A DNA stretch of 60,136 bases from a bacterium. GTDB lineage: Bacteria > Acidobacteriota > Polarisedimenticolia > Polarisedimenticolales > Polarisedimenticolaceae. Numbering within the stretch: the first letter of the stretch is position 1; every line of letters starts with the position of its first letter. A model generated the notes under the pieces. The model made no database searches and was not told the DNA's origin. It saw nothing but the letters and a program-made list of their open reading frames with translations. The translations under genes and the position numbers were made by a program. Positions 43,307 to 52,161 of this stretch are shown here, in pieces. Location of the stretch: the NCBI GenBank assembly GCA_024226515.1, contig JAAELQ010000173.1, forward strand, positions 1 through 60,136, given 5' to 3'.

Positions 43307-43975
43307 ATGAGAGCCAAGTATCTGGTCGCGCTGGTGTGCCTGTGCGTTGTCATCACCACGGTCGCGGCGGCCTCGCCGCTCGCGCCACGAACCGAGACCG
43401 CCGACGTGGCGAAGCCGGGCCGCACGCCCGCGCGTCAGCCGGACGGCATCGTCGGACCGCCGATCGAACCGCCGCGCGGGGGCATGATCAACAAGGTCGT
43501 GGCGCTGGTGGATCAGCCGATCGAGATGGGCGACGATCAGCCCGTCTGGGAGTCCGCGCCGTTCGACACGTCGCAGTACGCCACGATCGGCATTCGCGTG
43601 TCCGGCCTGATGGAGTCGGGCCGGGTCACCTGCTCGGTCGCCTGGCGTTTCACGTCGGATGACGAGTTTCTGGGGTCGACCCCGAGCGCGTCGATCGGGT
43701 TCAACCAGCTGTTCGACGACGGAGGAGGCACGACAGCCGTCCGCACGGCGTCCAAGGGAGAGGAAGACCCGGGGCGCGGCGACCCGACGCTTCCCGGCCC
43801 GATCTTCTTCCCGGTGCCGACCGCGTCCGTGACCGACGTCTACGGTCTGTCGGCCAAGGTCGTCTGTAGTTCCTCGCGGCTGCCCGGAAACGACCCGGAT
43901 CCTCTGCACTACGCCACGGGGCTGCTCGAAGACGTCAAGGTGCTGCTGCGTCGCGACGCGCGAGGTGCGCGATGA
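43307..43975 (+). CDS. Exported hypothetical protein, paralogue A
   Basis: A 222-residue exported protein of unknown function with a signal peptide (MRAKYLVALVC... to 'VAAAS'), a Pro-rich linker and a compact beta-rich domain ('FDTSQYATIGIRVSG', 'GRVTCSVAWRF', 'LSAKVVCSSSRLPG', 'LEDVKVLLRRD'). GGAGGGAG precedes the ATG at 43307. Its stop overlaps the start of a shorter paralogue (ATGA), so the two form an operon. AACCTGGGTT lies at 43260-43269 in the upstream region. It is divergent from selD, with 196 bases between the starts. Confidence 0.78.
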   Translation: MRAKYLVALVCLCVVITTVAAASPLAPRTETADVAKPGRTPARQPDGIVGPPIEPPRGGMINKVVALVDQPIEMGDDQPVWESAPFDTSQYATIGIRVSGLMESGRVTCSVAWRFTSDDEFLGSTPSASIGFNQLFDDGGGTTAVRTASKGEEDPGRGDPTLPGPIFFPVPTASVTDVYGLSAKVVCSSSRLPGNDPDPLHYATGLLEDVKVLLRRDARGAR

Positions 43976-44466
43976 GACGCTCGCGCCTCGCAGCCCTGGG
44001 GTTCGTCGTCTGCGTCGCAGTTGCCGCGCCGGTGGTCGCGGGCGGTCCGACGCCCCTGGTCAACGACGTCCTCGATCTGCTGGACGATCCCGTGCTGCTG
44101 GACATCGAGGTCGAGCCGAACTACTGGGAATCGCGCGTGTTCGACACGTCGGCCTACTCGCGGATCGTCCTGCGCGTATCCGGCGAGTCCGAGGACGGTG
44201 GCATCGTCTGCGACGTCGCGTGGCAGTACACCCCGGAAGACAAGGTCCAGGCGGGGTCGCCCACAGCGGGCGTCGCCGGGTCGCCCGCCGCGCCCCGACG
44301 GGGACTCCGCTTCGTCGCCCCGTTCGCCTTCGGCCCGGTCGGAGGGCTGCAGGCGCGCGTGATCTGTCGCGCGTCCACCTTGCTGGACTTCGGTCGCATC
44401 GATCCCGATCCGGTGCCCGCGTCGGGGACGCTGACCGACGTGAAGGTGCTGCTCCGAGAAGAATGA
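43972..44466 (+). CDS. Exported hypothetical protein, paralogue B
   Basis: A 164-residue exported protein that shares the domain of its upstream neighbour: 'FDTSAYSRIVLRVSG', 'GGIVCDVAWQYTPEDKVQAGS', 'LQARVICRASTLL', 'LTDVKVLLREE'. Signal peptide 1-23. The ATG overlaps the stop of paralogue A (ATGA, 43972-43975). The two arose by tandem duplication and have since diverged strongly; the conserved Cys pair suggests a disulfide. A bidirectional hairpin terminator follows 4 bases after the stop. Confidence 0.78.
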   Translation: MRRSRLAALGFVVCVAVAAPVVAGGPTPLVNDVLDLLDDPVLLDIEVEPNYWESRVFDTSAYSRIVLRVSGESEDGGIVCDVAWQYTPEDKVQAGSPTAGVAGSPAAPRRGLRFVAPFAFGPVGGLQARVICRASTLLDFGRIDPDPVPASGTLTDVKVLLREE

Positions 44467-44503
44467 GAAAAGGCCCGTCCGGGCGAGCAGCTCGGACGGG
44501 CCT
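44467..44503 (-). terminator. Terminator between convergent genes, T-run on the minus strand
   Basis: An 11-bp stem, AGGCCCGTCCG (44471-44481) with CGGACGGGCCT (44493-44503). On the minus strand it is followed by TTTT and ends the peroxiredoxin transcript; on the plus strand the hairpin lacks a T-run but may still slow transcription from the paralogue operon. Confidence 0.8.
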
Positions 44504-44524
44504 CCGAGTCTTCTCGGAAGCGAA

Positions 44525-45184
44525 TCAGTCCGGCTGCTTGACGAAGCGCATGTACGGCTTCGGCGCGCGCCAGCCGTCGGGATACTTGGCCTTGGCGTCC
44601 TCGTCCGATACGGCCGGGACGATGATCACCTCGTCCCCGCTCTTCCAGTTGACCGGCGTCGCGACCTTGTGCTTCGCGGTGAGCTGCATCGAGTCCAGCA
44701 CGCGCAGCAGCTCGTCGAAGTTGCGCCCCGTCGTCATCGGATAGGTCAGCGTCAGCTTGATCTTCTTGTCCGGGCCGACGATGAACACCGAGCGCACGGT
44801 CGCGTTGTCCGCCGCGCTGCGCGCCTTGGCCTCGCCGGTCGCGTTCGGGTGCAGCATGTCGAACAGCTTGGCCACCGACATGTCGCTGTCGCCGATCATC
44901 GGGTAGTTCGGGTTGTGCCCCGTCGCCTCGACGATGTCCTTCTTCCAGGCGTGATGGTCCTCGACCGAGTCGATGCTCAGGCCCATGATCTTGCAATTGC
45001 GCTTGTCGAACTCCGGTTGCAGCCCGGCCATGTAGCCCAGCTCGGTCGTGCAGACCGGCGTGAAGTCCTTCGGATGAGAGAAGAGAATGGCCCACCCGTT
45101 ACCGATCCACTGGTGGAAATCGATCCGACCCTCGGTCGTCTCGGCCGTGAAATCAGGAACCTCGTCACCGATGCGCAGCGACAT
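44525..45184 (-). CDS. 1-Cys peroxiredoxin (Prx6 type)
   Basis: A 219-residue peroxidase. The peroxidatic C45 is in 'DFTPVCTTELGYM', the Prx6 version of the PxxxTxxC motif. The extended C-terminal domain ('ATPVNWKSGDEVIIVP', 'PYMRFVKQPD') is typical of the Prx6 subfamily, whose members reduce hydrogen peroxide, organic and phospholipid hydroperoxides. No second conserved resolving Cys is seen, so an external thiol must recycle it. Single gene with its own terminator; start ATG at 45184 with GGAGGTAAAGC in front. Confidence 0.95.
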   Translation of the reverse strand: MSLRIGDEVPDFTAETTEGRIDFHQWIGNGWAILFSHPKDFTPVCTTELGYMAGLQPEFDKRNCKIMGLSIDSVEDHHAWKKDIVEATGHNPNYPMIGDSDMSVAKLFDMLHPNATGEAKARSAADNATVRSVFIVGPDKKIKLTLTYPMTTGRNFDELLRVLDSMQLTAKHKVATPVNWKSGDEVIIVPAVSDEDAKAKYPDGWRAPKPYMRFVKQPD

Positions 45185-45260
45185 GCTTTACCTCCGTTTG
45201 TGAGCGTGTTTCCGTGCGAAAAGCCACATTTTATCAGAGCCTCACGGCCACGCACGACAT

Positions 45261-46064
45261 CTATTTCTTGCGCCGGTGCAGTTCCACCGGGGCGTGATCG
45301 CGCTTGCGCTCCCACCAGTTCTGGTACAGGTCCACGCTGAACATCAACACCAGCATGAAGATCACGATCCACTGCGGGACGTAGGGGAACTCCGACGCGT
45401 TGACCCGCAGATGGGCCACGTGACCGCCCTCGAGAAACAGCACGAAGCCGATCAGCAGCAGGACGAACAGGCCGAGGATCTCGAAGTCCGGGTTCTCGCT
45501 GATGAAGCGCGAGATGCGCGAGGCGAAGGCCAGCATCAGGACGACCGAGATCACCACGGAACCGACCATCACGGCCAGGATGTCCGTCATGCCCACGACG
45601 GTCAGGATCGAGTCCACCGAGAACAGCAAGTTCATCGTGACGATCACGGTGACGACCTGGGCGAAACGGTCGGCGGACTTCAATTGCTGCTCGACGCCCA
45701 CGGCCTTGACGCGCAGCTCCTTGATGCCCTTCCACACGAGGAACAGCCCGCCGACGATCAGCAGGATCGACTTGCCGTTGACGGCGCCGGAGACGTGGAT
45801 GTCGCCCGGCAGCACACGGTCGAACTGCCAGAACACCTCGGTGGCGAAGCGCAAGACGTAGCTGACCACCGCCAGCAACAGGATGCGGAACAGCATGGCC
45901 AGTATCAGGCCGACCTGCACCGCGCGGTGGCGCTTTTCCGGCGTGGGCAGCTTGTTGGCGATGATCGTGACGATGATCAGGTTGTCGGCGCCCAGCGCGA
46001 CCTGCACCAGGGTCACCGAGAACAACGCGATCCAGAACGCGGGGTCGAGGAACAGCTCCACCAT
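45261..46064 (-). CDS. TerC-family integral membrane protein
   Basis: A 267-residue protein with seven to eight membrane helices and the acidic intramembrane motifs of TerC ('LVQVALGADNLIIVT', 'NLLFSVDSILTVVGMT'). The 'ADN' and 'VDS' Asp residues are thought to bind a metal ion. TerC proteins are linked to tellurite resistance and, in better-studied cases, to manganese export that helps load secreted metalloproteins. AGGAG stands 9 bases before the ATG at 46064. I looked for a yybP-ykoY manganese riboswitch upstream and found none. Confidence 0.9.
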   Translation of the reverse strand: MVELFLDPAFWIALFSVTLVQVALGADNLIIVTIIANKLPTPEKRHRAVQVGLILAMLFRILLLAVVSYVLRFATEVFWQFDRVLPGDIHVSGAVNGKSILLIVGGLFLVWKGIKELRVKAVGVEQQLKSADRFAQVVTVIVTMNLLFSVDSILTVVGMTDILAVMVGSVVISVVLMLAFASRISRFISENPDFEILGLFVLLLIGFVLFLEGGHVAHLRVNASEFPYVPQWIVIFMLVLMFSVDLYQNWWERKRDHAPVELHRRKK

Positions 46065-46159
46065 CCCAGGTCTCCTATATGAGATGCGGTGAGGCTAGTA
46101 AACCGCACGGTTGCTTACAAGCGCTTCCAAGCGACGCCCGGTTCCGGTAGCCTTATCGC

Positions 46160-48013
46160 ATGAGAAGGGGCTTGCGGACGGCGGCCGTCCTGTGCCTCGC
46201 GGCAGGACTCGTCAACGCCCAGGAACCGCGGCGGAGCGATGTCGAGGAGCGCGTGCGCGTCGACCTCGTGCAGATCGAGGTCACGGCGTGGCCCGAGTCC
46301 GGTGACCCTGCCGAATGCCGCGACCTGACCGCGGACGACTTCGAGCTGCGCGTCGGTGGCCGCGCGCGGGAGATCTACGCCCTCGACCGGGTGAGTACGA
46401 TCGAGACGACGATCGAGGGCATCCCGGCAGAACCCGCCACCGAGCCGCCGGACGAGGACGCCGAGCCGCCACTGACGATGGTGCTGTTCTTCGACCTGTG
46501 GCACCTCAACCTGTTTCACCGGGCCTTCACCTGCCCGATGACCAAGCCGCTGGCGTTCGAGCAGGCGCGCAGGATGGTGCGCGAGTCGTTCCATCCCGGC
46601 GATCGTTTGCTGCTGGTGACATTCGCCGGGTGGCCGGTCGTGCACCACGGCTGGATCCGAGACCCGGACGAGGCGCTGGCGGCGCTCGACCGGCTGGAGG
46701 TCAACCCCGCCGTGCTCTCCGTGCGCAGGATGCACTCGCACGAGAACGCGTTGATCGACGGGATCAAGAGCCTGTACCTCGCGCTCGGCCGCTACCCGGG
46801 GCGCAAGGAGGTGCTGTACCTGGCGGACGATCTCGCCTTCGGCGACCTCGGCACGAGGTTTCTGGAGATCGCAGCGCGCGCACAGGCCAACGGCATCTCG
46901 ACGCACGCCGTTGATTTGCTCGACGCTTGCCGCTCGATACCGGGACCGCCCTGCACCAAAGGTTACGGCGGACTCGGCTGCACGCCCTGGGCCCGTCCGC
47001 TGGGCATCGGCTACCTCGCGACGCACGGTGGGGGGCGTGTTTTCGCCGACGACGACATCGCCGAGATCGTTCGCGAGGTGCGGCGGATGCAGGGTTGCCG
47101 CTACCTGCTCGCGTTCCGCAAGAAGAGCAACGACAAGAAGCGCCGCGATCCCAAGATGCACATCCGACTGACGCGGAAGGGGCTGAGCCTGCTCGCCCCG
47201 ACCAGCTTCCAGCTACCTGGGCGCGCGCCGCAGGAGCGCGACGAGCAAGACGCGCTGTTCCTGCTGCCGCACTTCGGCCACGGATTGGTGGTCGACGCCG
47301 GGCTCTGGCCGCTGCGTCCCAACGGCAAGAAGAACGGCTGGCGCGCCGTGATGTTGATGCGGTTGCAGCGCGTTCCGAGGGACGAGTGGCCCGCCGACGC
47401 AAGCGAAATCGTCGTCGACGCCGCGGTGCACAGAGGCGGCAAGATCTACGGCGAGGTCCGCAAGATCGTCGACGGCGCCGACTTCGAGGCGCTGCGTGAC
47501 GGCGCCGGCAGCAAGCTGCTGGTCGTCCCGCTCGACGACATCAGGCCCGGCGAGACGACGCTCGTCGCGCGGGCCTGGACCGGGGAGGACGAGGTCGCGG
47601 CCAACGTACGCATGACATACGAGGTCCCCGAGCCTCCCGTGTCGGGCGAGGCGCGGCCGTGGTTTCTGGTCGACGGCGTGGCGCGCGTCGGTGCGGAGAT
47701 CACGCTGCTGCCGGCGCTGGACGGCGTGCTGCAGCGCGGGAACGAGGGGATGATCCTGGGTTACGGCTGCCCGACCGACCCCGAGCAGTTCGGCGGCGGG
47801 AAGCTCGTCTCGTTCGACGGCGAGCGCATGGAGCACGTGGCGATCGACTGGCTCGAGGATCGCGAGGACACGACGGACGACTCGTGCGGTTGGCTCGTGG
47901 GCCGCATCGACCCGGAGATCGCCGCCGGACTCTGGCGCTTCGAGCCTCCGCCCGCGCTGACCGCGGACGACGAGGCCGGGGCGTGGCTCGAGTTCCGCAT
48001 CGCGGGCGACTAG
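46160..48013 (+). CDS. VWFA-related Acidobacterial-domain secreted protein
   Basis: A 617-residue exported protein of the VWFA-related Acidobacterial type: a signal peptide ('LVNAQEP'), then 'RVRVDLVQIEVTAW', 'LTADDFELRVGG', a degenerate von Willebrand A fold ('TMVLFFDLWHLN', 'FHPGDRLLLVTF', 'LYLADDLAFG', 'GGRVFADDDIAEIVREVRR') and 'YLLAFRKKS'. The MIDAS metal motif D-x-S-x-S is not preserved ('FFDLWHL'). The last about 250 residues form an additional domain. Almost confined to Acidobacteriota, where many copies per genome occur; function unknown. Its stop overlaps the convergent gene's stop by 4 bases. Confidence 0.88.
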   Translation: MRRGLRTAAVLCLAAGLVNAQEPRRSDVEERVRVDLVQIEVTAWPESGDPAECRDLTADDFELRVGGRAREIYALDRVSTIETTIEGIPAEPATEPPDEDAEPPLTMVLFFDLWHLNLFHRAFTCPMTKPLAFEQARRMVRESFHPGDRLLLVTFAGWPVVHHGWIRDPDEALAALDRLEVNPAVLSVRRMHSHENALIDGIKSLYLALGRYPGRKEVLYLADDLAFGDLGTRFLEIAARAQANGISTHAVDLLDACRSIPGPPCTKGYGGLGCTPWARPLGIGYLATHGGGRVFADDDIAEIVREVRRMQGCRYLLAFRKKSNDKKRRDPKMHIRLTRKGLSLLAPTSFQLPGRAPQERDEQDALFLLPHFGHGLVVDAGLWPLRPNGKKNGWRAVMLMRLQRVPRDEWPADASEIVVDAAVHRGGKIYGEVRKIVDGADFEALRDGAGSKLLVVPLDDIRPGETTLVARAWTGEDEVAANVRMTYEVPEPPVSGEARPWFLVDGVARVGAEITLLPALDGVLQRGNEGMILGYGCPTDPEQFGGGKLVSFDGERMEHVAIDWLEDREDTTDDSCGWLVGRIDPEIAAGLWRFEPPPALTADDEAGAWLEFRIAGD

Positions 48014-48735
48014 CTCTCGCGTTTCTTCTTTTTCTTCTTCTTCTTTTTCTTCTTGGGAGTCTGCTCGGTCGCCGCGGCGGATCCCTCGCGAGGCGGGATC
48101 AACGGCACCCGCCACTCGCCCTTCTCGCCGAGTCGATCCAGCACGACGTCGGTCATGCGCAGCACGATCGCGGTGACCGTCTTGCCCGTTGCGTCCGGGC
48201 CGCCGGGGTTGTCGCCCGACGTTCCCAGCACGGCGCTGCCCCACCAGATGTTGGCCGGCCTCGACCCCGGATCGGCCGTTCTCAGCATCGTGTTGAACTC
48301 ACGGGGCCCACCGGTGGCCTGACCCGGGTAGTTGAGCGAGTTCATCTTCGGCGGCATGTTGCCGCGCGCGATGACGTCCTTGCTGGGCACGAGCTGGACC
48401 TCGAGGAAGTGCGTGTGCGCGATTTCCCAGTCGTGCGTGCCGAAGATGACGCGAAGACAGTAGCGGGCATCTTCGGGCTCTCGCACCGCGTAGCCGCGCT
48501 GGACCAGGCCCTCCTTGACCCGGCGCTCGAGCATCTCGGACATCTTGGGACTGTCCTTGTCGGGCGGGATGTCGACGCAGAAGGCCGTCCCGGGACTGTA
48601 CTCGTCGCGCATCTGGTACAGCCGTTCGGTCGTGACGAACACCGACGGCTCGTTCGACTGGGCAAGCGGCACCGTCGCCCACCCGAGAATGAGCAAAGCC
48701 GCGACACAAAGTCGGATGCGGAATCCCTGGATCAC
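48010..48735 (-). CDS. Exported hypothetical protein with poly-lysine C-terminus
   Basis: A 241-residue protein. The GTG at 48735 (AGGGGC just upstream) gives a signal peptide ending 'VPLAQS'; longer in-frame starts lack one. The body ('ERLYQMRDEYSPGTAFCVDIPPDKDSP', split by beta strands; 'WEIAHTHFLEVQLVPSKDV', 'KTVTAIVLRMTDVVLDRLGEKG') is not recognised by me. It ends in 11 consecutive Lys followed by Arg-Glu-Ser, coded by mixed AAG/AAA. Such a tail after export could bind the anionic cell surface or nucleic acid; it may also be a replication-slippage expansion. Confidence 0.7.
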   Translation of the reverse strand: MIQGFRIRLCVAALLILGWATVPLAQSNEPSVFVTTERLYQMRDEYSPGTAFCVDIPPDKDSPKMSEMLERRVKEGLVQRGYAVREPEDARYCLRVIFGTHDWEIAHTHFLEVQLVPSKDVIARGNMPPKMNSLNYPGQATGGPREFNTMLRTADPGSRPANIWWGSAVLGTSGDNPGGPDATGKTVTAIVLRMTDVVLDRLGEKGEWRVPLIPPREGSAAATEQTPKKKKKKKKKKKRES

Positions 48736-48810
48736 GCCCCTGAGCTTACTTCGAATCCCACGGCGAAGCGCCACTTCCGTGAAACCGCTCGTTTCGGTAA
48801 CCTTGGCCGA

Positions 48811-49611
48811 ATGACGGATCGGCCCACCATGAGTCATGCGGAACGCTACAGAAGCGGCGGATTCCTGATCCACCCGGCCGCGGTGTTGCCGCCGGACGTC
48901 GTCGACGCGGCCGTCAGAGGGATGGAAGCCGTTCGCCGCGGAGAGTACGACCGCGGGCAGCCTCCCGAGCGATCGCCGTGGAACCCGGGTGATCCGACGG
49001 ACACGCTGTGCAAGATCGAGCAGCCGCAGCGCGCCAGCCGGGGGATCTTCGACCTCGTCCGCCGGCGCCGGATCGGCGAGCTGGCCGCCGAGGCGACGGG
49101 GGCCGACTGGGTCCAGGTCTGGTGGGTTCAGCTACTGATCAAGCCGGTCGGCGTCGAGACGGAGCGGACGCGCGTCAACGTCGGTTGGCATCAGGACCGG
49201 CACTACTGGGGATGCTGGGAGGAGGGCAGCGAGCTGTTCACGGCCTGGGTCGCGCTGTCCGACGTTGCGGAAGACTGCGGCCCACTGCGCTTCGTGCCGG
49301 GCTCGCACCGCTGGGGGGCGATCGAAGGCGGCGACTTCTTCCGCGGCGACCTCGACGCGACGCGGAGCGCGTTGTCGCTGCCGCGGGGCGCGGAGTGGGC
49401 CGAAGAGCCCGCCGTGATGTCGGCGGGAGGGCTGAGCCTGCACGACAGCTACACGATCCACGGCAGCGGCGAGAACCGATCGGACCGCCCGCGCCGCAGT
49501 CTTGCCTTGCATCTGCGCACGCGGAACAGCCGCCCGGTCGGCGACCTGCGCCGGGATCTGGCCCGATACATCGACGACGAGTCGATGTGTCCCGTGATCC
49601 ACGGGGCCTAG
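48811..49611 (+). CDS. Phytanoyl-CoA dioxygenase (PhyH)-family protein
   Basis: A 266-residue Fe(II)/2-oxoglutarate oxygenase-like protein. The iron-binding motif H-x-D is seen in 'VGWHQDRHYWG', with the distal His in 'HDSYTIHGSGENRSDRPRRSLALH' region and an Arg following for 2-oxoglutarate. 'TAWVALSDVAEDCGPLRFVPGSH' is the typical PhyH core strand. The substrate could be a lipid or a natural-product intermediate; nothing nearby defines it. ATG at 48811, or at 48829; no strong ribosome site separates them. Confidence 0.87.
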   Translation: MTDRPTMSHAERYRSGGFLIHPAAVLPPDVVDAAVRGMEAVRRGEYDRGQPPERSPWNPGDPTDTLCKIEQPQRASRGIFDLVRRRRIGELAAEATGADWVQVWWVQLLIKPVGVETERTRVNVGWHQDRHYWGCWEEGSELFTAWVALSDVAEDCGPLRFVPGSHRWGAIEGGDFFRGDLDATRSALSLPRGAEWAEEPAVMSAGGLSLHDSYTIHGSGENRSDRPRRSLALHLRTRNSRPVGDLRRDLARYIDDESMCPVIHGA

Positions 49612-49708
49612 TTGTATGGAGAGACCGATAGTTCACGCTCGTCGCGATCCGCCTGCGCACGTGCATCCTGATGCGGATCGATTCGCCGTGCAGAACCGAC
49701 GAATACGG

Positions 49709-49737
49709 TTGGAGGCCTCGGCCAATCGGCGTATAAG
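49709..49737 (+). promoter_or_regulatory. Sigma-70-like promoter of the three-gene surface-protein operon
   Basis: TTGGAG (49709-49714) and TATAAG (49732-49737) are separated by exactly 17 bases and match the -35 and -10 consensus at 4/6 and 5/6 positions. The predicted transcript would start near 49744, about 30 bases before the GTG start of the first gene. Confidence 0.55.
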
Positions 49738-49774
49738 GACGAGTGGCTCGCTACCATCGAGGCGGGGGAAACGC

Positions 49775-50917
49775 GTGGTTCGCTGGATCTTGATTGCGGT
49801 CGCCATCGGGCTCTTCGGAGTCTCGGGCAGCTTCGCGCAGACGATTCCCCTGGACCAGGATTGCACCGTCACGGTCGGCAACCAGACCGCACAAGTATTA
49901 GCGGATGGAAAGTTCCGTGTACGCAACATCGCGATCTTCCGAACGCGGGACACGGGGATCGCGCCGCAGCTCTACCGTCTGCGTGCGACCTGCCTGCGCG
50001 GCGGCGCGCTGGTCACGGGTCAGTCCGACTTCTTCACGCTCGAACCCGGTGAGACGATCGGCATCAGCGAGGTGACCGAGGGCGTGTTGTCGCCGATCCC
50101 CGTGGGGCTCTCGGCATCCGCGCCCGACAGCATCATCACGCTCGACGAGACCATCCAGCTCAGCATCAGCGCGACGTTCGATGACGCCTCGACCGAAGAC
50201 CGCACGCTGCGCTCGACCGGAACCACGTATCTCACTTCCAACCCGAATCTGCTCACCGTATCGCAGGATGGACTGGTTACCGGCACCAACGAACCCGGCA
50301 TGCCGCAGACCGGAACGATCTTCGTCCTCAACGAGGGCAACGTCGCTTCGATCGAGTTCACATCGACCGGTCCGAACGACCCGGATGCGGACGGCATCCC
50401 CACCGAATGGGAGCTGTTGTTCGGGCTCGACCCGAAGAACCCCGCGGACGCCGCGACCGATCCGGACGCCGACGGACTGACGATGCTCGACGAATACCTG
50501 CTCGGCACGCTGCCCAACAACGCCGACACCGACGGCGACGGATACCGCGACGGCAACGAGATCGCCGGCGGCAGCGATCCGTTGGACCCGTTGAGTCTGT
50601 TCGTGTCCGATGCGGTTTCGGTGCTTTCGATCCAGAACACCGTCTACCCCGGCGATCTGACGGGGCTGGCGGTCTCCTCCGAGGTCACGCTGTTCAACGC
50701 GGGCTTCCTGGATCCCGGACTCGCCGTCAGCGCCGAGGTCACCCTGTTCAACAGCGGCCTCCCCGATCCGGGACTGGTCGTCAGCGCAACCGTCAGCGTG
50801 TCGAACGCGACCTCGCCCGAGGCCGCCGCCGGAGAGACCTTCAGCCGCGCCGTCACCGTCGAGAACACGGCGCCGCCGCCACCCAGCAAACCGCCTTTGT
50901 CGGGAGAAGAACCATGA
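49775..50917 (+). CDS. Secreted protein with calcium-type repeats, first gene of operon
   Basis: A 380-residue exported protein. The GTG at 49775 (GAGGCGGGGG upstream) starts a signal peptide ending 'SGSFAQ'. About residues 25-110 form a first beta domain, about 120-210 a Big_2-like immunoglobulin fold ('TSNPNLLTVSQDGLVTG'), about 215-310 calcium-binding DxDxDG-type motifs ('DPDADGIPTEWELLFGLDP', 'NADTDGDGYRDGNE'), and then three short tandem strands ('GLAVSSEVTLFN', 'GLAVSAEVTLFN', 'GLVVSATVSVSN'). Structural or adhesive role likely. Its stop overlaps the next start (ATGA). Confidence 0.78.
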   Translation: MVRWILIAVAIGLFGVSGSFAQTIPLDQDCTVTVGNQTAQVLADGKFRVRNIAIFRTRDTGIAPQLYRLRATCLRGGALVTGQSDFFTLEPGETIGISEVTEGVLSPIPVGLSASAPDSIITLDETIQLSISATFDDASTEDRTLRSTGTTYLTSNPNLLTVSQDGLVTGTNEPGMPQTGTIFVLNEGNVASIEFTSTGPNDPDADGIPTEWELLFGLDPKNPADAATDPDADGLTMLDEYLLGTLPNNADTDGDGYRDGNEIAGGSDPLDPLSLFVSDAVSVLSIQNTVYPGDLTGLAVSSEVTLFNAGFLDPGLAVSAEVTLFNSGLPDPGLVVSATVSVSNATSPEAAAGETFSRAVTVENTAPPPPSKPPLSGEEP

Positions 50918-52140
50918 GACAAGACCCGAACGCCCTGCAACGCGTGCTCGTGATCGTCGCCCTCGCGATGGTCGCAACGAGTTCCGCGTGGGCACAACCG
51001 TTCGTCAGCGGCAGCGACGAGTCGGACGGTGCGTTGAACCTGACGATCGCGCAACATGGCGCATCGTTCGATTTCGACCCGGCGTCGTTCGCGCCGCCGC
51101 TCGATACCGACGGTGACAACATCTACCACTTCACGACGATCTCGGTCGAGGCGGGGATGACGGTGCGCTTCTCCTCCGACATCCTGGGATCGCTTCCGGT
51201 GCAGTGGCTCGCAACGGGCAACGTCCAGATCGACGGAACGCTCGACTTCACCGGCGACGCCGGGCACGACTGGAACGACCTGCGCGTGCCCACCGTGGCG
51301 GGCGCCGGCGGATTCAACGGCGGTGTCAGCTCGACGGCGACCACGGGCTGGTCGCCCGGTCTCGGCCCCGGAGCTTCCGATTTTCCCGGCGGAGGGGCGG
51401 CCCATGCGAGCGGCGGCGCGGGATGGGGATCGACCTACGGCAACGCGTTCCTGCTTCCGTTGATCGGTGGTTCGGGCGGAAGCGGCGCCAACGACGGCAA
51501 CGATGCCGCGGGCGGCGGCGCGGGCGGTGGCGCCCTGCTGATCGCCGGCTCGGGCAACATCACCGTCGACGGCGCGATCGACACCGACGGGGGCTGCCCC
51601 GGCAACAGCCGCTTCGGGCAGTCGGATGAGACCGGCGGTGGCGGTAGCAGCGGAGCGATCCGCCTGATCGCGAACTCGATCGACGGTACGGGCAACCTGT
51701 TCGCCCGGCAGGTCAACTGCCCCGAAGGACGCGACCCACGCCGCGGCCGGATTCGGCTGGAGTCCTACGCGACGAACTTCACGGGCTCCGACCCGACCGC
51801 CAGCCTCGGACTTCCGGGCAACGTCTTCCCACCGGCGACCGCCCCGACGATCCGCATCACCGCGGTCGACGGCGTGCCGGTTCCCGCGAACCCGACCGGT
51901 ATCTTCCCGCCCGCCGACGTATCGATCAACGACCCTGTGGCGGTGACGATCGACATCGAGGCCGCCTACATTCCGCTGTTCACCACGGTCGCGGTGAGGT
52001 TGCTCCGCGAGGACGGCAGCTTCCAGACCGTCACCTCGACCCCGTTGAACGGCGTGCTCGAGACGTCGACCGCGACGGCGAGCGTCGTCTTCCCGCCCGG
52101 GTTCACCTCGATCTTGCTGGAGGCCAACTGGACGCCCTGA
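50914..52140 (+). CDS. Secreted Gly-rich protein, second gene of operon
   Basis: A 408-residue exported protein. GGGAGAAGA precedes the ATG at 50914, which overlaps the previous stop. Signal peptide to 'SAWAQP'. The central part (about 80-290) is a beta-helix-like Gly/Ser/Ala-rich region ('IDGTLDFTGDAG', 'GGGAHASGGAG'-type loops, 'GGGAGGGALLIAGSGNITVDG'), the pattern seen in proteins where glycine loops link parallel strands. The C-terminal 110 residues are an Ig-like sandwich. I recognise no enzyme motif. Probably exported together with its neighbours. Confidence 0.78.
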   Translation: MRQDPNALQRVLVIVALAMVATSSAWAQPFVSGSDESDGALNLTIAQHGASFDFDPASFAPPLDTDGDNIYHFTTISVEAGMTVRFSSDILGSLPVQWLATGNVQIDGTLDFTGDAGHDWNDLRVPTVAGAGGFNGGVSSTATTGWSPGLGPGASDFPGGGAAHASGGAGWGSTYGNAFLLPLIGGSGGSGANDGNDAAGGGAGGGALLIAGSGNITVDGAIDTDGGCPGNSRFGQSDETGGGGSSGAIRLIANSIDGTGNLFARQVNCPEGRDPRRGRIRLESYATNFTGSDPTASLGLPGNVFPPATAPTIRITAVDGVPVPANPTGIFPPADVSINDPVAVTIDIEAAYIPLFTTVAVRLLREDGSFQTVTSTPLNGVLETSTATASVVFPPGFTSILLEANWTP

Positions 52141-52161
52141 TGCCGTCCGGATAACGCACCT

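Noticed and set aside
46065..46159. yybP-ykoY manganese riboswitch before the TerC gene
   Set aside because: The 95-base gap lacks the conserved junction sequences, and AGGAG follows too closely.
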